A stretch of DNA of 64,000 bases from G963674665 sp963674665 (GCA_963674665.2 CAXXPL010000001.1:564806-628805); one strand, 5' to 3'. Positions 19,347-28,305 are shown, counted from the first letter of the stretch. Numbers and translations: made by a program. The notes: generated by a model not told the origin, from the letters alone.

Positions 19347-20293
19347 TTAGCTGTCCAGACGCACGAGCACTTCACGCACGATGTCGCTGACAAGGTCGCG
19401 CACCGAGCTGTCGGCCACTTCGGGCTTGGCATAGGAAGCAGCCGGAGCCGAGGCGGACATGGGAGCGAGGCCCAGGACCCTGGCCGCGTTGCCGTACATG
19501 ATGTTCTGCCGCACTTCGGGTTTCAGGGGCAGGGACTCGTAGGTCTTGAGGGCCTCCTTGAAATCCACGAAGGGGTGGGCGCTGGCGTAGAGGATCTTGT
19601 CGCCGATCATGGAGTTGGCGGCCTGTACATAGGCCTCGGCCATGGGCGAGAACTCGTACTCGGACAGGTCGATGTACACGTTCTTGTTGCGCTGCGCCAC
19701 GATGATGGCCTCGTTGACCCAGGGGTAGCCGCCGTGGCTGATGATGATCTTCAGGTCCGGGAAGTCCCTGGCCACCACATCGATATACCTGGGGGCGACG
19801 TGGTCGATGATGGCGTTGGGAACCAGGGTGGCCGGGCCGGTGGTGAAGACGATGGGGATATCCAGCTCGCAGCACTTGGAGTAGATGGGGTAGTACTTGG
19901 CGTCGTTGGCGTAGATCTGCGCCAGGTAGGGGTCCACGGCCGCGCCGTGCATGCCCAGCTCGTTGACGCTTGCCTTGAGCTCGGCGATGGCGCCCATGCC
20001 CTTGTGCGGGTCCAGACCCACGAAGCCACGGAACTTCTGGGGAAACTTGGTCACGAACTCGATGACGCTGTCGTTGTTGGACTTGGAACGTAGGTGGTCT
20101 CGCAGTCACGGCCGGTAATCACGGCCAGCGTGATGTTGTGGCGGTCCATGTCCTCGACGACCTGTTCCAGGGTCTGGGGCTTCATCTTGGAAAAGTCGAT
20201 GCTCTGGCACAGACCCTTGAACATCTTGCTGTTCTGGATGCCTGAAAGAACTTCGGCGGTGTTGGGTCTGAAGCGGAAATCAATCACTTGCAT
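19347..20293 (-). pseudogene. Amidohydrolase-2 family protein, frameshifted, with encapsulation-like tail
   Basis: Two minus-strand frames join into one protein of about 315 aa. The first (20293 to about 20085) reads MQVIDFRFRPNTAEVLSGI to ETTYVP. The second continues KSNNDSVIEFVTKFPQKFRGFVGLDPHKG. One missing C in the CC run near 20084 restores the frame. The family is amidohydrolase-2 (TIM barrel; D-H-G-G motif in IIISHGGYPWVNEAI, and YASAHPFVDF). The N-terminal metal-binding HxH is replaced by FRFRP, so metal use is uncertain. After an Ala/Pro/Ser linker the C-terminus ends in an amphipathic helix (VRDLVSDIVREVLVRL) very like the N-terminal peptide of the aldehyde dehydrogenase at 33745, so BMC encapsulation is likely. 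It is last in the iseG-iseH operon. The substrate is unknown. Confidence 0.7.
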
Positions 20294-20368
20294 GTCGTGC
20301 TCCCCTGAATGGTTTTCTTGGTCTGTCTCGGCTCGCCCGATGCTCTCGAGCGGTCATTGTTCTTGTTA

Positions 20369-21310
20369 CTAGGCCGGAACGGAGGTGGTGTCCTCGGCGG
20401 TCTGGGCGTTAACAAGCGCCCTCAGTTCCTGGATCCGCCCCTCGGAAAGGTTCTCGGTCTCCTCGAGGGGGTAGGTCCGGCCGATATACCCGTACTTGGG
20501 CATGCCCATGCGGTGGTAGGCCAACAGCTCGTACTTCACGTTGGGCATGTCCTTGACGAATTCGGCGATGGCCTTGACGCTCTCCTCGTCGTCGTTGACC
20601 CCGGGGATGACAGGGGTGCGCACGGTGACGGGCAGATCCGGATAGACCTGTTTGAGCTTTTGCAGGTTGCTCAGAATACGTTCGTTGCTCACCCCGGTGA
20701 CCTGGGCGTGGCGCTCCGGATCCATGGTTTTCACGTCATAGTACATGGAGTTCAGGTATTTTGCCGCCTCCTCCAACACTTCCCACGGCACATTGCCGCA
20801 GGTCTCGATACAGGTGTTGATGCGGCGTTTGCGGGCCTCGCGCAGCAGGGCGATGGCGAATTCGGACTGATACAGGGGCTCGCCGCCGCTGAGGGTCAGG
20901 CCTCCGCCGGAGCGGGAATAAAATATGTCGTCCTCTTCAACGCGTTTGAGAGCCTGGTTCACGGTCACCTCGTAACCGTAGACGTTCAAGGCGTTGGCCG
21001 GACATGCGTCGGCGCACTTGAGGCAGTTGTCGCACAGGGTGAAGTCTATCACGACCTTGCGGTCCTCGCCCACGGAGATGGCGTTCTTGTGGCAGAGGTC
21101 CTGACAACGCTGGCAGTTGTCCACGGAGAGGCACTTGGAGGGGTTGTATGCCAGCTGCCGATGCAGGGCCTGGGATTCAGGGTTGCTGCACCAGTCGCAG
21201 CGCAGGCTGCAACCCTTGAGAAATATTATGGTGCGGATGCCCGGGCCGTCGTGGACAGAGTACTTCTGAATATTGAAGACGAGTCCTTTTTGCTGGGAAT
21301 CGGTGGCCAA
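20369..21310 (-). CDS. iseH: Isethionate sulfite-lyase activating enzyme (radical SAM)
   Basis: A 313-aa glycyl-radical activase. It has the radical SAM CxxxCxxC motif in GCSLRCDWCSNPES, then an insert with two extra iron-sulfur motifs (NCQRCQDLC; CDNCLKCADACP), typical of activases of this subgroup. LTLSGGEPLYQ is the AdoMet-binding GGE motif. It abstracts hydrogen from the Gly803-type residue of IseG to make the glycyl radical. Start chosen at TTG 21310 because AAGGA lies 7 nt upstream. The frame stays open to 21379, but that part reads through the hairpin between the genes. The amidohydrolase follows in the same direction. Confidence 0.92.
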   Translation of the reverse strand: MATDSQQKGLVFNIQKYSVHDGPGIRTIIFLKGCSLRCDWCSNPESQALHRQLAYNPSKCLSVDNCQRCQDLCHKNAISVGEDRKVVIDFTLCDNCLKCADACPANALNVYGYEVTVNQALKRVEEDDIFYSRSGGGLTLSGGEPLYQSEFAIALLREARKRRINTCIETCGNVPWEVLEEAAKYLNSMYYDVKTMDPERHAQVTGVSNERILSNLQKLKQVYPDLPVTVRTPVIPGVNDDEESVKAIAEFVKDMPNVKYELLAYHRMGMPKYGYIGRTYPLEETENLSEGRIQELRALVNAQTAEDTTSVPA

Positions 21311-21339
21311 GGTTCTGTCCTTTTCAATTGCTAGGGTAA

Positions 21340-21373
21340 ATCCGCGGCGGGTTCGGGAAAACCCGCCGCGGAT
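21340..21373 (-). promoter_or_regulatory. 12-bp perfect inverted repeat between iseG and iseH
   Basis: Arms ATCCGCGGCGGG and CCCGCCGCGGAT flank a 10-nt centre in the gap between the lyase and its activase. There is no T-tract, so it more likely stabilises the iseG mRNA end or attenuates read-through, giving much lyase and little activase. Confidence 0.7.
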
Positions 21374-21382
21374 AGTCACATG

Positions 21383-23869
21383 CTACAGGGTCTCGTGGCC
21401 GGTACGGGCGATCAGGTCGTCCTGCAGATCCTTGGACAGATCGCAGAAGTAAGCGCTGTAGCCCGCGATACGGACGATGAGGTTGCGGTACTTCTCAGGT
21501 TCGCGCTGAGCGGCGATGAGAGTGTCGCGGTTGATGATGTTGAACTGGATGTGCCAGAGCTTGAGGTCGCAGAAGGTCTTGATGAAAGAGACCAGCTTGG
21601 CGGTACCCTCTTCGCCGGCCACGCAGTTGGGCGTGAACTTGACGTTCAGCAGGCGGGCGGCGCGCTCACGGTAATCGTAGTTCTTGGAGGCGAAGTTGGA
21701 CATCAGGATCGCGGTGGGACCGTTCACATCCGCGCCGTGGGAGGCGGAGGAGCCGTCGGACAGCGGAGTGTAGGCGTAACGGCCGTTGGGCGTGGCGCTG
21801 ACAACCTTGCCGAAGGGCACGTGGGAGGTGAAGGGCACCAGGCGCAGGTCCAGGTGCACGCCCAGCTCGTTGGCGTACTTCTTGGTGAACTCCAGGGAAG
21901 TGCGGTCGATCTCCTTGGCGATGACGTCGGCGTAGGTGTCGTTGTTGCCGTAGCAGGGTACGTTGCGCAGCATGGCGCGGATGTCTTCCTTGCCCTCGAA
22001 GTTGCATTTGATGGCGTCGATGACTTCGGCCATGGTGAGCTTCTTCTCCTCGAACACCAGCTTCTTGATGGCGGACAGGGAGTCGACCACGGTGCCGTAG
22101 CCGATGCACTCGAAGTACCCCAGATTGATGCCTTCGGGGATCTGCGGGGTGTGGATGTCCATGCAGTACTTCATGCACAGGTCGTGCATGGCGCTGCCCA
22201 TGGGCATGGCGAAGTGCTGCGCGCGCAGACGGATGATGTTGTGCTGCTGGATAAAGGCATGTTTGATGAAGTTCAGCTGTTGGGCCAGGTAGGCGTTCCA
22301 GAACTGCTCCCACTCGGTGAACTTGACGGGATCGCCGGTTTCGAGGCCGATGACCTCGTCGCCGTACTTCTCCATCTTACCATTGTACAGAGCCATTTCC
22401 AGGGCAGCGGCGTAGTTGATGTAGGCGCAACCGCTGGTATAGGTGTCCTTGTTGGGCATACGGATTTCGGCGCAACCGGACACGGCGTAGTCGTAGATCT
22501 CCTCGAACGTGGCGCCCTTGGACAGGTGCAGAGGAATGATCTCTTCGTCGTTGATCAGTTTGGGGAAACCGGAGCCTTCCTTGATGGTCTCGGCCACTTC
22601 CCACAGGAAACGCTCGGGAGCGCGGGAGTGAATGCGGGCCGCCAGGTCGGGGTAGTGCAGCGGGAACTCGCGCTTGGAGCGCAGCAGCAGATAGGACAGG
22701 TCGTTGGTCGCGTCACGGCCGTCCCTGGTCTGGCCGCCGACGGTGACGGCCTCCCAGTGGGCGTAACCCTCGTTGAAGGCGCCGCCGGTGGGGGAGAGGT
22801 ACAGGTCGATGAACTCGGCCATGCCCACCCACATGCACTCGAACAGCTCGAGGGCGTCATCCTCGGTGAGGGTGCCGGCTTCGACGTCGGCCTCGTAATA
22901 GGGATACAGGTACTGGTCCATGCGGCCGTTGGAGATGATGGTACCGGTCTTCTGCTCGATGCGGGAGAACATCTGGGTGAACCACTGAGACTGCATGGCC
23001 TCGCGGAAGTTGCGGGCGGGGTTCTCGGGCACCCAGGCACAAATCTCGGCGATCTGCTCGAGTTCGGCCTTGCGCTTGGGATCGGCTTCCTTGGCGGCCA
23101 TTTCCTTGGCCATGACAGCGTGGCGGTTGGCCCACAGGGTGATAGCGTCGCATACGATGACAACGGCTTCCAGGAAGGGGCGCTTCTCGCAGTTGTCGGT
23201 GGGGCTGTAGGGATCCAGAGCGGCCAGCTTGCCCTGGGCCTCTTCCTTCAAACCCTTGAAGCCGCGCTTGAGGACCTTTTCGAAATCCAGGACCCACTGC
23301 AGGGAGGAGCGGAACGAGGAGGTCTCGTTGACGATGAAGCGGGAGTACATCACGTTGTCCGGATAGTACGTCAGCTTCAAGGTATCCTCGGGCAGGGCCA
23401 CGGCCAGGTCCTCATGGTAGGTCTTGCCCTTCCAGTAGGGGGCGATCTCCTCGACCATGACCTTGGCGTCCTCGGGCTCGATGATGAACGGGGATACGTC
23501 ACGTTTGCCCAGTTCCTGAACGGCCAGGTCAAGGAAGTCGCCATCCAGTTCGGGGTAGAGGATGCCGTAACGGCCATCGGCGCCGGCACGCCCCACCAGG
23601 AGTTGGTCATCTTCAATGTAGACGGTGATTTTTTCGGCAATATTGTACATCGCCTTGGCCCAACGCAGGACCAGAGGCTGACCCTCGGTCTCCTTCATGG
23701 ACTCGGTGAAGTACTTGCCGCGTTCGATGTCGACCTTGGGAGTCAGGGTCTGTACGCGGTCAAGGATTTTGAAAGCACGGGCATGGCCAGGTTGGGAGCG
23801 GTACATGTCCGCACGGCCTTCACGTTGATCTTGCAGCCTTTGTTCTTGAGGAGACAGGCAACATTCCAT
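21383..23869 (-). CDS. iseG: Isethionate sulfite-lyase (glycyl radical enzyme)
   Basis: 828 aa. Cleaves the C-S bond of isethionate to acetaldehyde and sulfite in the cytoplasm under anoxia. The glycyl loop is RIAGYSAYF (Gly803) and the thiyl Cys is in SGCAEIRMPN (Cys466, Glu468). From memory, characterised IseG/IslA uses R189, Q193, W374, C468, E470, R678 and F682. Here R187, Q191, W372, C466, E468, R676 and F680 lie at exactly the same spacing, offset by two. Choline lyase has GCVE and diol dehydratases GCIE in this place. AAGGAGA precedes ATG 23869. A sigma-54 promoter sits 60-75 nt upstream. There is no N-terminal encapsulation extension. The TRAP genes upstream and the BMC locus fit the same pathway. 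Confidence 0.95.
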   Translation of the reverse strand: MECCLSPQEQRLQDQREGRADMYRSQPGHARAFKILDRVQTLTPKVDIERGKYFTESMKETEGQPLVLRWAKAMYNIAEKITVYIEDDQLLVGRAGADGRYGILYPELDGDFLDLAVQELGKRDVSPFIIEPEDAKVMVEEIAPYWKGKTYHEDLAVALPEDTLKLTYYPDNVMYSRFIVNETSSFRSSLQWVLDFEKVLKRGFKGLKEEAQGKLAALDPYSPTDNCEKRPFLEAVVIVCDAITLWANRHAVMAKEMAAKEADPKRKAELEQIAEICAWVPENPARNFREAMQSQWFTQMFSRIEQKTGTIISNGRMDQYLYPYYEADVEAGTLTEDDALELFECMWVGMAEFIDLYLSPTGGAFNEGYAHWEAVTVGGQTRDGRDATNDLSYLLLRSKREFPLHYPDLAARIHSRAPERFLWEVAETIKEGSGFPKLINDEEIIPLHLSKGATFEEIYDYAVSGCAEIRMPNKDTYTSGCAYINYAAALEMALYNGKMEKYGDEVIGLETGDPVKFTEWEQFWNAYLAQQLNFIKHAFIQQHNIIRLRAQHFAMPMGSAMHDLCMKYCMDIHTPQIPEGINLGYFECIGYGTVVDSLSAIKKLVFEEKKLTMAEVIDAIKCNFEGKEDIRAMLRNVPCYGNNDTYADVIAKEIDRTSLEFTKKYANELGVHLDLRLVPFTSHVPFGKVVSATPNGRYAYTPLSDGSSASHGADVNGPTAILMSNFASKNYDYRERAARLLNVKFTPNCVAGEEGTAKLVSFIKTFCDLKLWHIQFNIINRDTLIAAQREPEKYRNLIVRIAGYSAYFCDLSKDLQDDLIARTGHETL

Positions 23870-23929
23870 GATATGTTCTCCTTAACGTAGTGGATGAATG
23901 AATGATTTCTTGAAGCTTACTGCAATTTT

Positions 23930-23945
23930 AGCAAGATCGGTGCCA
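23930..23945 (-). promoter_or_regulatory. Sigma-54 promoter of iseG operon
   Basis: The minus strand reads TGGCACCGATCTTGCT. Compared with TGGCACGN4TTGCW it has the -24 GG and -12 GC at exact spacing and one mismatch. It lies 61 nt before the iseG start. Confidence 0.85.
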
Positions 23946-24083
23946 CGTTTTATGTTGCTGGCCGCATCCCACTGATGCCTTTGTAGTGCCTGAAACTATT
24001 AGTTTTATTTTTTACAGGTCCTGTCGGGCGCTCATGCCATTCCTTGTGCATTGGGGTGAGAATGCATCCTCGGGAAAAACAGT

Positions 24084-24099
24084 GTTGCAGTTTTGCAGT
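24084..24099. promoter_or_regulatory. GTTGCA-type palindromic operator upstream of iseG
   Basis: GTTGCAGTTTTGCAGT, related to the perfect palindrome at 27801. It is about 140 bp upstream of the iseG sigma-54 promoter, a normal distance for an enhancer-binding site. A weaker relative, ATGCGTGTTTTGCAAC, lies at 24171-24186. Confidence 0.6.
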
Positions 24100-24192
24100 A
24101 GGTACTCTCATTCACTCCATAACTATTGAAAAAATATGAAAATCAATTTTTATGCCAATTTCTGCCATTGATGCGTGTTTTGCAACATCTTC

Positions 24193-24216
24193 GGCGGGGG
24201 GCAAAGCCCCCCGCTG
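24193..24216 (-). terminator. Hairpin after dctM
   Basis: The GCGGGGGGC and GCCCCCCGC arms around AAA lie immediately past the dctM stop. No T-run follows on the minus strand, so termination may be partial. Confidence 0.6.
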
Positions 24217-24221
24217 AAGTT

Positions 24222-25541
24222 CTATCCGTTGATAATGCTGGGCAACCAGGTGACCAAGGCCGGGAAGATCATGATCATGGCGATACCGAAGGCCTGACAG
24301 CCGATATACTGGACCATGCCCTTGTAGATGTCCGACAAGTTCCAGTGTGGTATGCACCCCTTGATGAAGTAGCACGATAGCGCCACCGGCGGGGATAGCC
24401 AGGACGTCTGCAGGGTCACGGCGTAGACGATGGCGAACCAGAGCAGGTCCACGTTCAGCGCCTTCACCGTGGGCAGCATGATCGGGAGGATGATCAGAAC
24501 GATGGGCACCCACTCCATGGCCCAGCCCAGCAGGAACACGAAGACCATGATCATGGCGATCATGATCATGGGGGGGAGGTTCATGCTGATGAGGGCGTTG
24601 GAGAGCCAAGCGGCGCCGCCCAGGCGGGAGAACACGGAACCGAAGAAGTTCGACGCCGCGATCATGATCAGGATCATGGCCGAGAGTCTGGCGCTGTCGT
24701 ACAAGGCCTTCTGCATGTTCTTGAAGCTGAACTTGCCGTAGACAATGACCAGCAGCAGGGCGCCGAGGGCGCCGCAGGCCGACGCCTCGGTGGGGGTGGC
24801 CAGACCTGCGAGGATGCTTCCCAGGGTGGCGGCGATGAGCAGCAACAGGGGCACCACGCCCTTGATGATGTCCATGATCAGGATGGAGAAAGACTCGGCG
24901 CGCAGCTCCTTGGGCATCGGAGGGCCGAGCCGGGGGTTGATCAAGCAGCGGAGCAGGGAGTAGCCGCAGTAGATGCCGGAGAGCAGCAGGCCGGGTATGA
25001 CCGCGCCGGCAAAGAGGTCTGTCACCGGGACTCCCATGAGCGGCCCCATGACAACGAGCATGATGCTCGGTGGTATGAGGATGCCCAGCGTACCTCCGGC
25101 CGCGATGGCGCCAGCGCCCATTCTGGTGTTGTAGTGGCTGCGGCGCATGGCGGGTTCGGCCATGACGCAGAGCAGCGTGATGGAGGAGCCCACGATACCC
25201 GTGGCGGCCGCGAAAATAGTTGCCGTCAGGATGATCGCCACGTAGAGCGATCCGGGGATGGGCGCCATAAGCTTTTGAAACGAATGAAACAGGTCGTCCA
25301 TCAGGCCCGCGCTTTCCAGGATGTACCCCATGAACAGGAAAAAGGGGATGGCTCCCATGACCGGGTCGCTCATGACCTGGTAGAACTGCAGATTCATGAG
25401 ATGGAACACCAGCTTGCCGATGCCTAGATATCCAAAGGCCAGGCCGATGAACATCATGGTAAAGGCGATGGGGAAGCCTGTGCAGAAGGCTATGAGCAGG
25501 CCGAAAAGGGAGAGGACTCCAAGAAGTTCGTTACCAGACAT
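24222..25541 (-). CDS. iseM: TRAP transporter large permease (DctM)
   Basis: A 439-aa, roughly 12-helix protein of the DctM family: ELLGVLSLFGLLIAFCTGFPIAF at the N-terminus, AATGIVGSSITLLCVMAEPAM, and GILIPPSIMLVVMGP in the core. It imports the solute by sodium or proton symport together with DctQ and the periplasmic binding protein. It begins 3 nt after dctQ ends. Direct placement before iseG, and my recollection of IseKLM TRAP systems in Desulfovibrio, support isethionate as substrate; that is inference from context. Confidence 0.88.
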   Translation of the reverse strand: MSGNELLGVLSLFGLLIAFCTGFPIAFTMMFIGLAFGYLGIGKLVFHLMNLQFYQVMSDPVMGAIPFFLFMGYILESAGLMDDLFHSFQKLMAPIPGSLYVAIILTATIFAAATGIVGSSITLLCVMAEPAMRRSHYNTRMGAGAIAAGGTLGILIPPSIMLVVMGPLMGVPVTDLFAGAVIPGLLLSGIYCGYSLLRCLINPRLGPPMPKELRAESFSILIMDIIKGVVPLLLLIAATLGSILAGLATPTEASACGALGALLLVIVYGKFSFKNMQKALYDSARLSAMILIMIAASNFFGSVFSRLGGAAWLSNALISMNLPPMIMIAMIMVFVFLLGWAMEWVPIVLIILPIMLPTVKALNVDLLWFAIVYAVTLQTSWLSPPVALSCYFIKGCIPHWNLSDIYKGMVQYIGCQAFGIAMIMIFPALVTWLPSIING

Positions 25542-25544
25542 GTG

Positions 25545-26165
25545 TTATCTCCCTTCGTCTTCCGCAAGTTCCGTACATACCGGGGGCTCCTTTCCGGCGG
25601 CGTCGGGATCGCCCCAGAAAAACTCGCCGTAGCGCCAGGCATAGAAACTTTTGATGATTTCGCTGAAACCCTGGGTGATCATCAGCACGATGCTCACGGG
25701 GATGGCGAGCTTCATGGGCCAGATGATGGGCATCCAGGGACTGGAGATGATGGACTCGTTCTGCTGGAAGGACTTGTAGAAGTACTTCCAGCCGATCTCC
25801 AGAAAGATGAGGTGTGTCGGCATGTACAGAAAAATGTAGATCAGGAAATCCACAAGGCCCTTGGTTTTGGTGGACCAGTGGGTGTACAGGAAGTCGGTCC
25901 TGATGTGCCCCCCTTCCCGCAGGCAGTATGGGGAGGCGATCATGAAATAGATCCCGTAGAGGATCAGAGCCAGATCGCCGGCCCAAATGGTGGGTGCGTT
26001 AAAAAAATAACGCGCAATTACTTCGTGGACCAGCACATACATCATGGGCAGCACGAGGTAGGAAACCGCCTTGCCGGAAAAGCCGCTCAGCTTGTCCAGG
26101 GCTCCCACTATCCCGCGTACCCTCTGCGAAGGACCAGGTGTAAGCGTTTCAGCTTGAGTATTCAC
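25545..26165 (-). CDS. iseL: TRAP transporter small permease (DctQ)
   Basis: A 206-aa protein with four hydrophobic helices and the DctQ-like VSYLVLPMMYVLVHEVIARYFFNAPTIWAGDL segment. GTG 26165 is used; GAGGG lies about 7 nt upstream. It forms the membrane complex with DctM. The gene lies between dctP and dctM, with a hairpin in the dctP-dctQ gap that probably lowers expression of the membrane parts relative to the binding protein. Confidence 0.86.
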   Translation of the reverse strand: MNTQAETLTPGPSQRVRGIVGALDKLSGFSGKAVSYLVLPMMYVLVHEVIARYFFNAPTIWAGDLALILYGIYFMIASPYCLREGGHIRTDFLYTHWSTKTKGLVDFLIYIFLYMPTHLIFLEIGWKYFYKSFQQNESIISSPWMPIIWPMKLAIPVSIVLMITQGFSEIIKSFYAWRYGEFFWGDPDAAGKEPPVCTELAEDEGR

Positions 26166-26198
26166 TACATTACCCTCGGTGTTGAAACTTGATGCGTA

Positions 26199-26234
26199 AA
26201 AGAGGCCACGAACAGCATACGCCCGCGGCCTCTT
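26199..26234 (-). promoter_or_regulatory. Stem-loop between dctP and dctQ
   Basis: AAGAGGCC and GGCCTCTT pair across a 20-nt loop in the dctP-dctQ gap. Such hairpins protect upstream mRNA and give excess solute-binding protein. Confidence 0.65.
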
Positions 26235-26246
26235 ATCAGTTACTGC

Positions 26247-27359
26247 TTACTGGTAGTCCTTCATCACGCCAGCTTCCATGGCGGTCTTACCCATCTTGTA
26301 GTACAAGCCGTTGACCTTGACTTCATAAGGAACAGTCAGGTTGGCCCAATCAACCAGGGAAGCCAGGACTTCCTTGAAGAAGGGGTTCTTGGCGGAGTAC
26401 TTTTCCAGGATGCCGGGCACAGCGGCCATGTACTGCTGGAAGTAGTCTTCCGGGGTGTCGTACAGCTTGACGCCCTTCTTGGTCACCAGCTCTTTCAGAG
26501 CGGCGCTGTTCATACTCACGTTCATGGTGATCTGGTCGGCGACCATGGCGCGCATGGAGGTCTCGATGACTTCCTTCAGATTGTCGGGCAGAGCGTCGTA
26601 CCAGGTCTTGTTGATGTAAACGTCGCCGATGGACAGAGCCTGGTGCAGGCCCTGCAGGTAGTAGGCCTTCCACACGTCGGACAGACCCAGCGCGGTGTCG
26701 TCGCCAGGGCTGATCCATTCGGCCGCGTCGATGACGCCGCGCTGGGCGGAAGGAACGATTTCGCTACCGGGCATGGACACGACGGGCATACCGATGGCCT
26801 TGAAGGATTCAGCGGGGATTCCCGGAGGGGAACGGAACTTCATGGTGGTCAGTTCCTGCATGTTCTCGAACTTCTTGGGGAACCAGCCAAAAGGCTCGGG
26901 ACCCATGGGCATGCACAACCAGGCCTTGATGTCGTAGCCAAGCTCTTTCTGATAGTATTGATCCAGGAGTTTGCCTCCATCGCCTTCCCAGGCCCAGGCC
27001 AGCAGACCGCGCTGGTCGAGGCCGATGCCGAGACCGGCGGTGGGGGCGGCGAACAGCAGGCCGGCGGGGTGTTTGCCGGACCAGTAGTGGGTCCAGGCCT
27101 GGCCACCGTTGACAATACCTTCACTCACGGCGTCCAGAACTTCGAAGGCCTTGACGATGGCGCCGTCAGCAAAGATTTCCACGGAGATTTCTCCGCCAGA
27201 CAGTTTCTCGATGCGGTCTCCAAGACGCTCCATGGTCTTGAAGTACATGCTCGAGCTGGGGACTGCGGTCTGGATTTTCAGTTCGTATTTGGCTGCCCAA
27301 GCCTGGGGCACGGCCAGCATCAGAGATAGAACCAACCCAACGATAATTCCTCTTAACAT
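26247..27359 (-). CDS. iseK: TRAP periplasmic solute-binding protein (DctP)
   Basis: 370 aa. Residues 1-22 are a Sec signal peptide (IIVGLVLSLMLAVPQAWA). The mature part is DctP/TAXI-like: YELKIQTAVPSSSMYFKTMERLGDRIEKLSGGEISVEIF, and the conserved ligand-Arg region MKFRSPPGIPAESFKAIGM. AGGAG precedes ATG 27359. First gene of dctPQM, with its own sigma-54 promoter at 27537-27552. Probable ligand isethionate, by linkage to iseG. Confidence 0.9.
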   Translation of the reverse strand: MLRGIIVGLVLSLMLAVPQAWAAKYELKIQTAVPSSSMYFKTMERLGDRIEKLSGGEISVEIFADGAIVKAFEVLDAVSEGIVNGGQAWTHYWSGKHPAGLLFAAPTAGLGIGLDQRGLLAWAWEGDGGKLLDQYYQKELGYDIKAWLCMPMGPEPFGWFPKKFENMQELTTMKFRSPPGIPAESFKAIGMPVVSMPGSEIVPSAQRGVIDAAEWISPGDDTALGLSDVWKAYYLQGLHQALSIGDVYINKTWYDALPDNLKEVIETSMRAMVADQITMNVSMNSAALKELVTKKGVKLYDTPEDYFQQYMAAVPGILEKYSAKNPFFKEVLASLVDWANLTVPYEVKVNGLYYKMGKTAMEAGVMKDYQ

Positions 27360-27536
27360 GACCCGTCTCCTCGCGGATTTAGAAGGTTTTATGAAGTTAC
27401 CGCTTATACCTCTGTTCTATTGATCAATTGTCCTTCGGGCATGGAGACGAGCCTCCCCGCTATCCCCGGGCCTTGCTGGACAATTTGTCACACTCTGGTG
27501 GCGCTTTCGGATTGTTCGCCATTTTTTTCACTTCAG

Positions 27537-27552
27537 AGCAAGGATGGTGCCA
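27537..27552 (-). promoter_or_regulatory. Sigma-54 promoter of dctP (iseK)
   Basis: The minus strand reads TGGCACCATCCTTGCT, with exact -24/-12 spacing and nearly identical to the iseG promoter. Leader of about 165 nt to the dctP ATG. Confidence 0.85.
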
Positions 27553-27726
27553 CTCGTTGCCTGACAAGGCCCGGCGGTATTGCAACAATATATAGGGCGG
27601 GATTTGCGGCTACAATTTTTGATGCTCGGAGGGTTTTCGATGTATAAATAGTCGGAATTTTAGATATACTGCATAAAATCAGGTGGTTGCCTGTTCGTGA
27701 GGTAAGATGATCCGACAAAATGGATA

Positions 27727-27742
27727 GTTGCAAAAATGCATC
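27727..27742. promoter_or_regulatory. Palindromic operator copy
   Basis: GTTGCAAAAATGCATC; one mismatch to the palindrome at 27801. Confidence 0.65.
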
Positions 27743-27800
27743 AATATTGCAAGTTGGACATAAGGATGTGAAATCTTGCTCAATCTCAAGCTTAAGATGA

Positions 27801-27816
27801 GTTGCAAAAATGCAAC
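27801..27816. promoter_or_regulatory. Perfect palindromic operator
   Basis: GTTGCAAAAATGCAAC: perfect 6-bp arms GTTGCA and TGCAAC with a 4-bp A-rich centre. Best copy of the motif and likely enhancer-binding site for the sigma-54 activator. Confidence 0.7.
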
Positions 27817-27931
27817 GAATAAGAGGTTCCAAAACAAGGATTGTGCCTTTTGGAACGTGAACAGGATCACAAGCTTCAAATAAGTAAGCATATTTTTGGT
27901 AAGGGTGCTAAGTTAAGAATTTCCAAGGTAT

Positions 27932-27947
27932 GTTGCGTTTTTGCACT
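27932..27947. promoter_or_regulatory. Palindromic operator copy
   Basis: GTTGCGTTTTTGCACT, a degenerate copy in the divergent region. Confidence 0.55.
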
Positions 27948-28075
27948 GGTGCGACGAGCAGATGATTGTTTAGAATTTATCTCGGAAAAACTTGACGTTG
28001 CGATGCCCCTCGGCTGCTGGTGAAGCCGGAATCAGACGTCACCGCAGTATGTATTGGAATTAAAGTGAAACATTT

Positions 28076-28091
28076 TGTGCAAAAATGCAAC
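28076..28091. promoter_or_regulatory. Palindromic operator copy
   Basis: TGTGCAAAAATGCAAC, about 200 bp upstream of the candidate BMC sigma-54 promoter. Confidence 0.6.
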
Positions 28092-28289
28092 GGTCTTGCT
28101 CGGGAATCATACTCACATGCCGAAAAAAGGTCGATGTCAAAACAGGCGTGCTTGAGTCCTCCGCCCCTTTCACTGAGTATATATATGTCCGGCAAGGCGA
28201 CTTATCCCCGCCCGCCTATGCCCATGCGCATGCTTCTGGGCGCTCGGTGGAACGCCGAAGATCCCCCCCTGTGTAATTGGGAAGTGTCT

Positions 28290-28305
28290 TAGCACGATAG
28301 TTGCA
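28290..28305 (+). promoter_or_regulatory. Candidate sigma-54 promoter of BMC operon
   Basis: TAGCACGATAGTTGCA matches TGGCACGN4TTGCA except for the first G of the -24 GG, which is important. Leader of about 115 nt to the first BMC gene. Confidence 0.5.

Noticed and set aside
21383..23869. Choline trimethylamine-lyase (CutC) or B12-independent diol dehydratase
   Set aside because: The thiyl motif is GCAE rather than GCVE or GCIE, and R187/Q191/W372/R676/F680 match isethionate lyase positions. No CutD/choline genes nearby.
21380..23890. 836-codon open frame on the plus strand opposite iseG
   Set aside because: Shadow of codon bias in a GC-rich gene; low-complexity Val/Gly/Leu/Gln protein, no ribosome site or motif.
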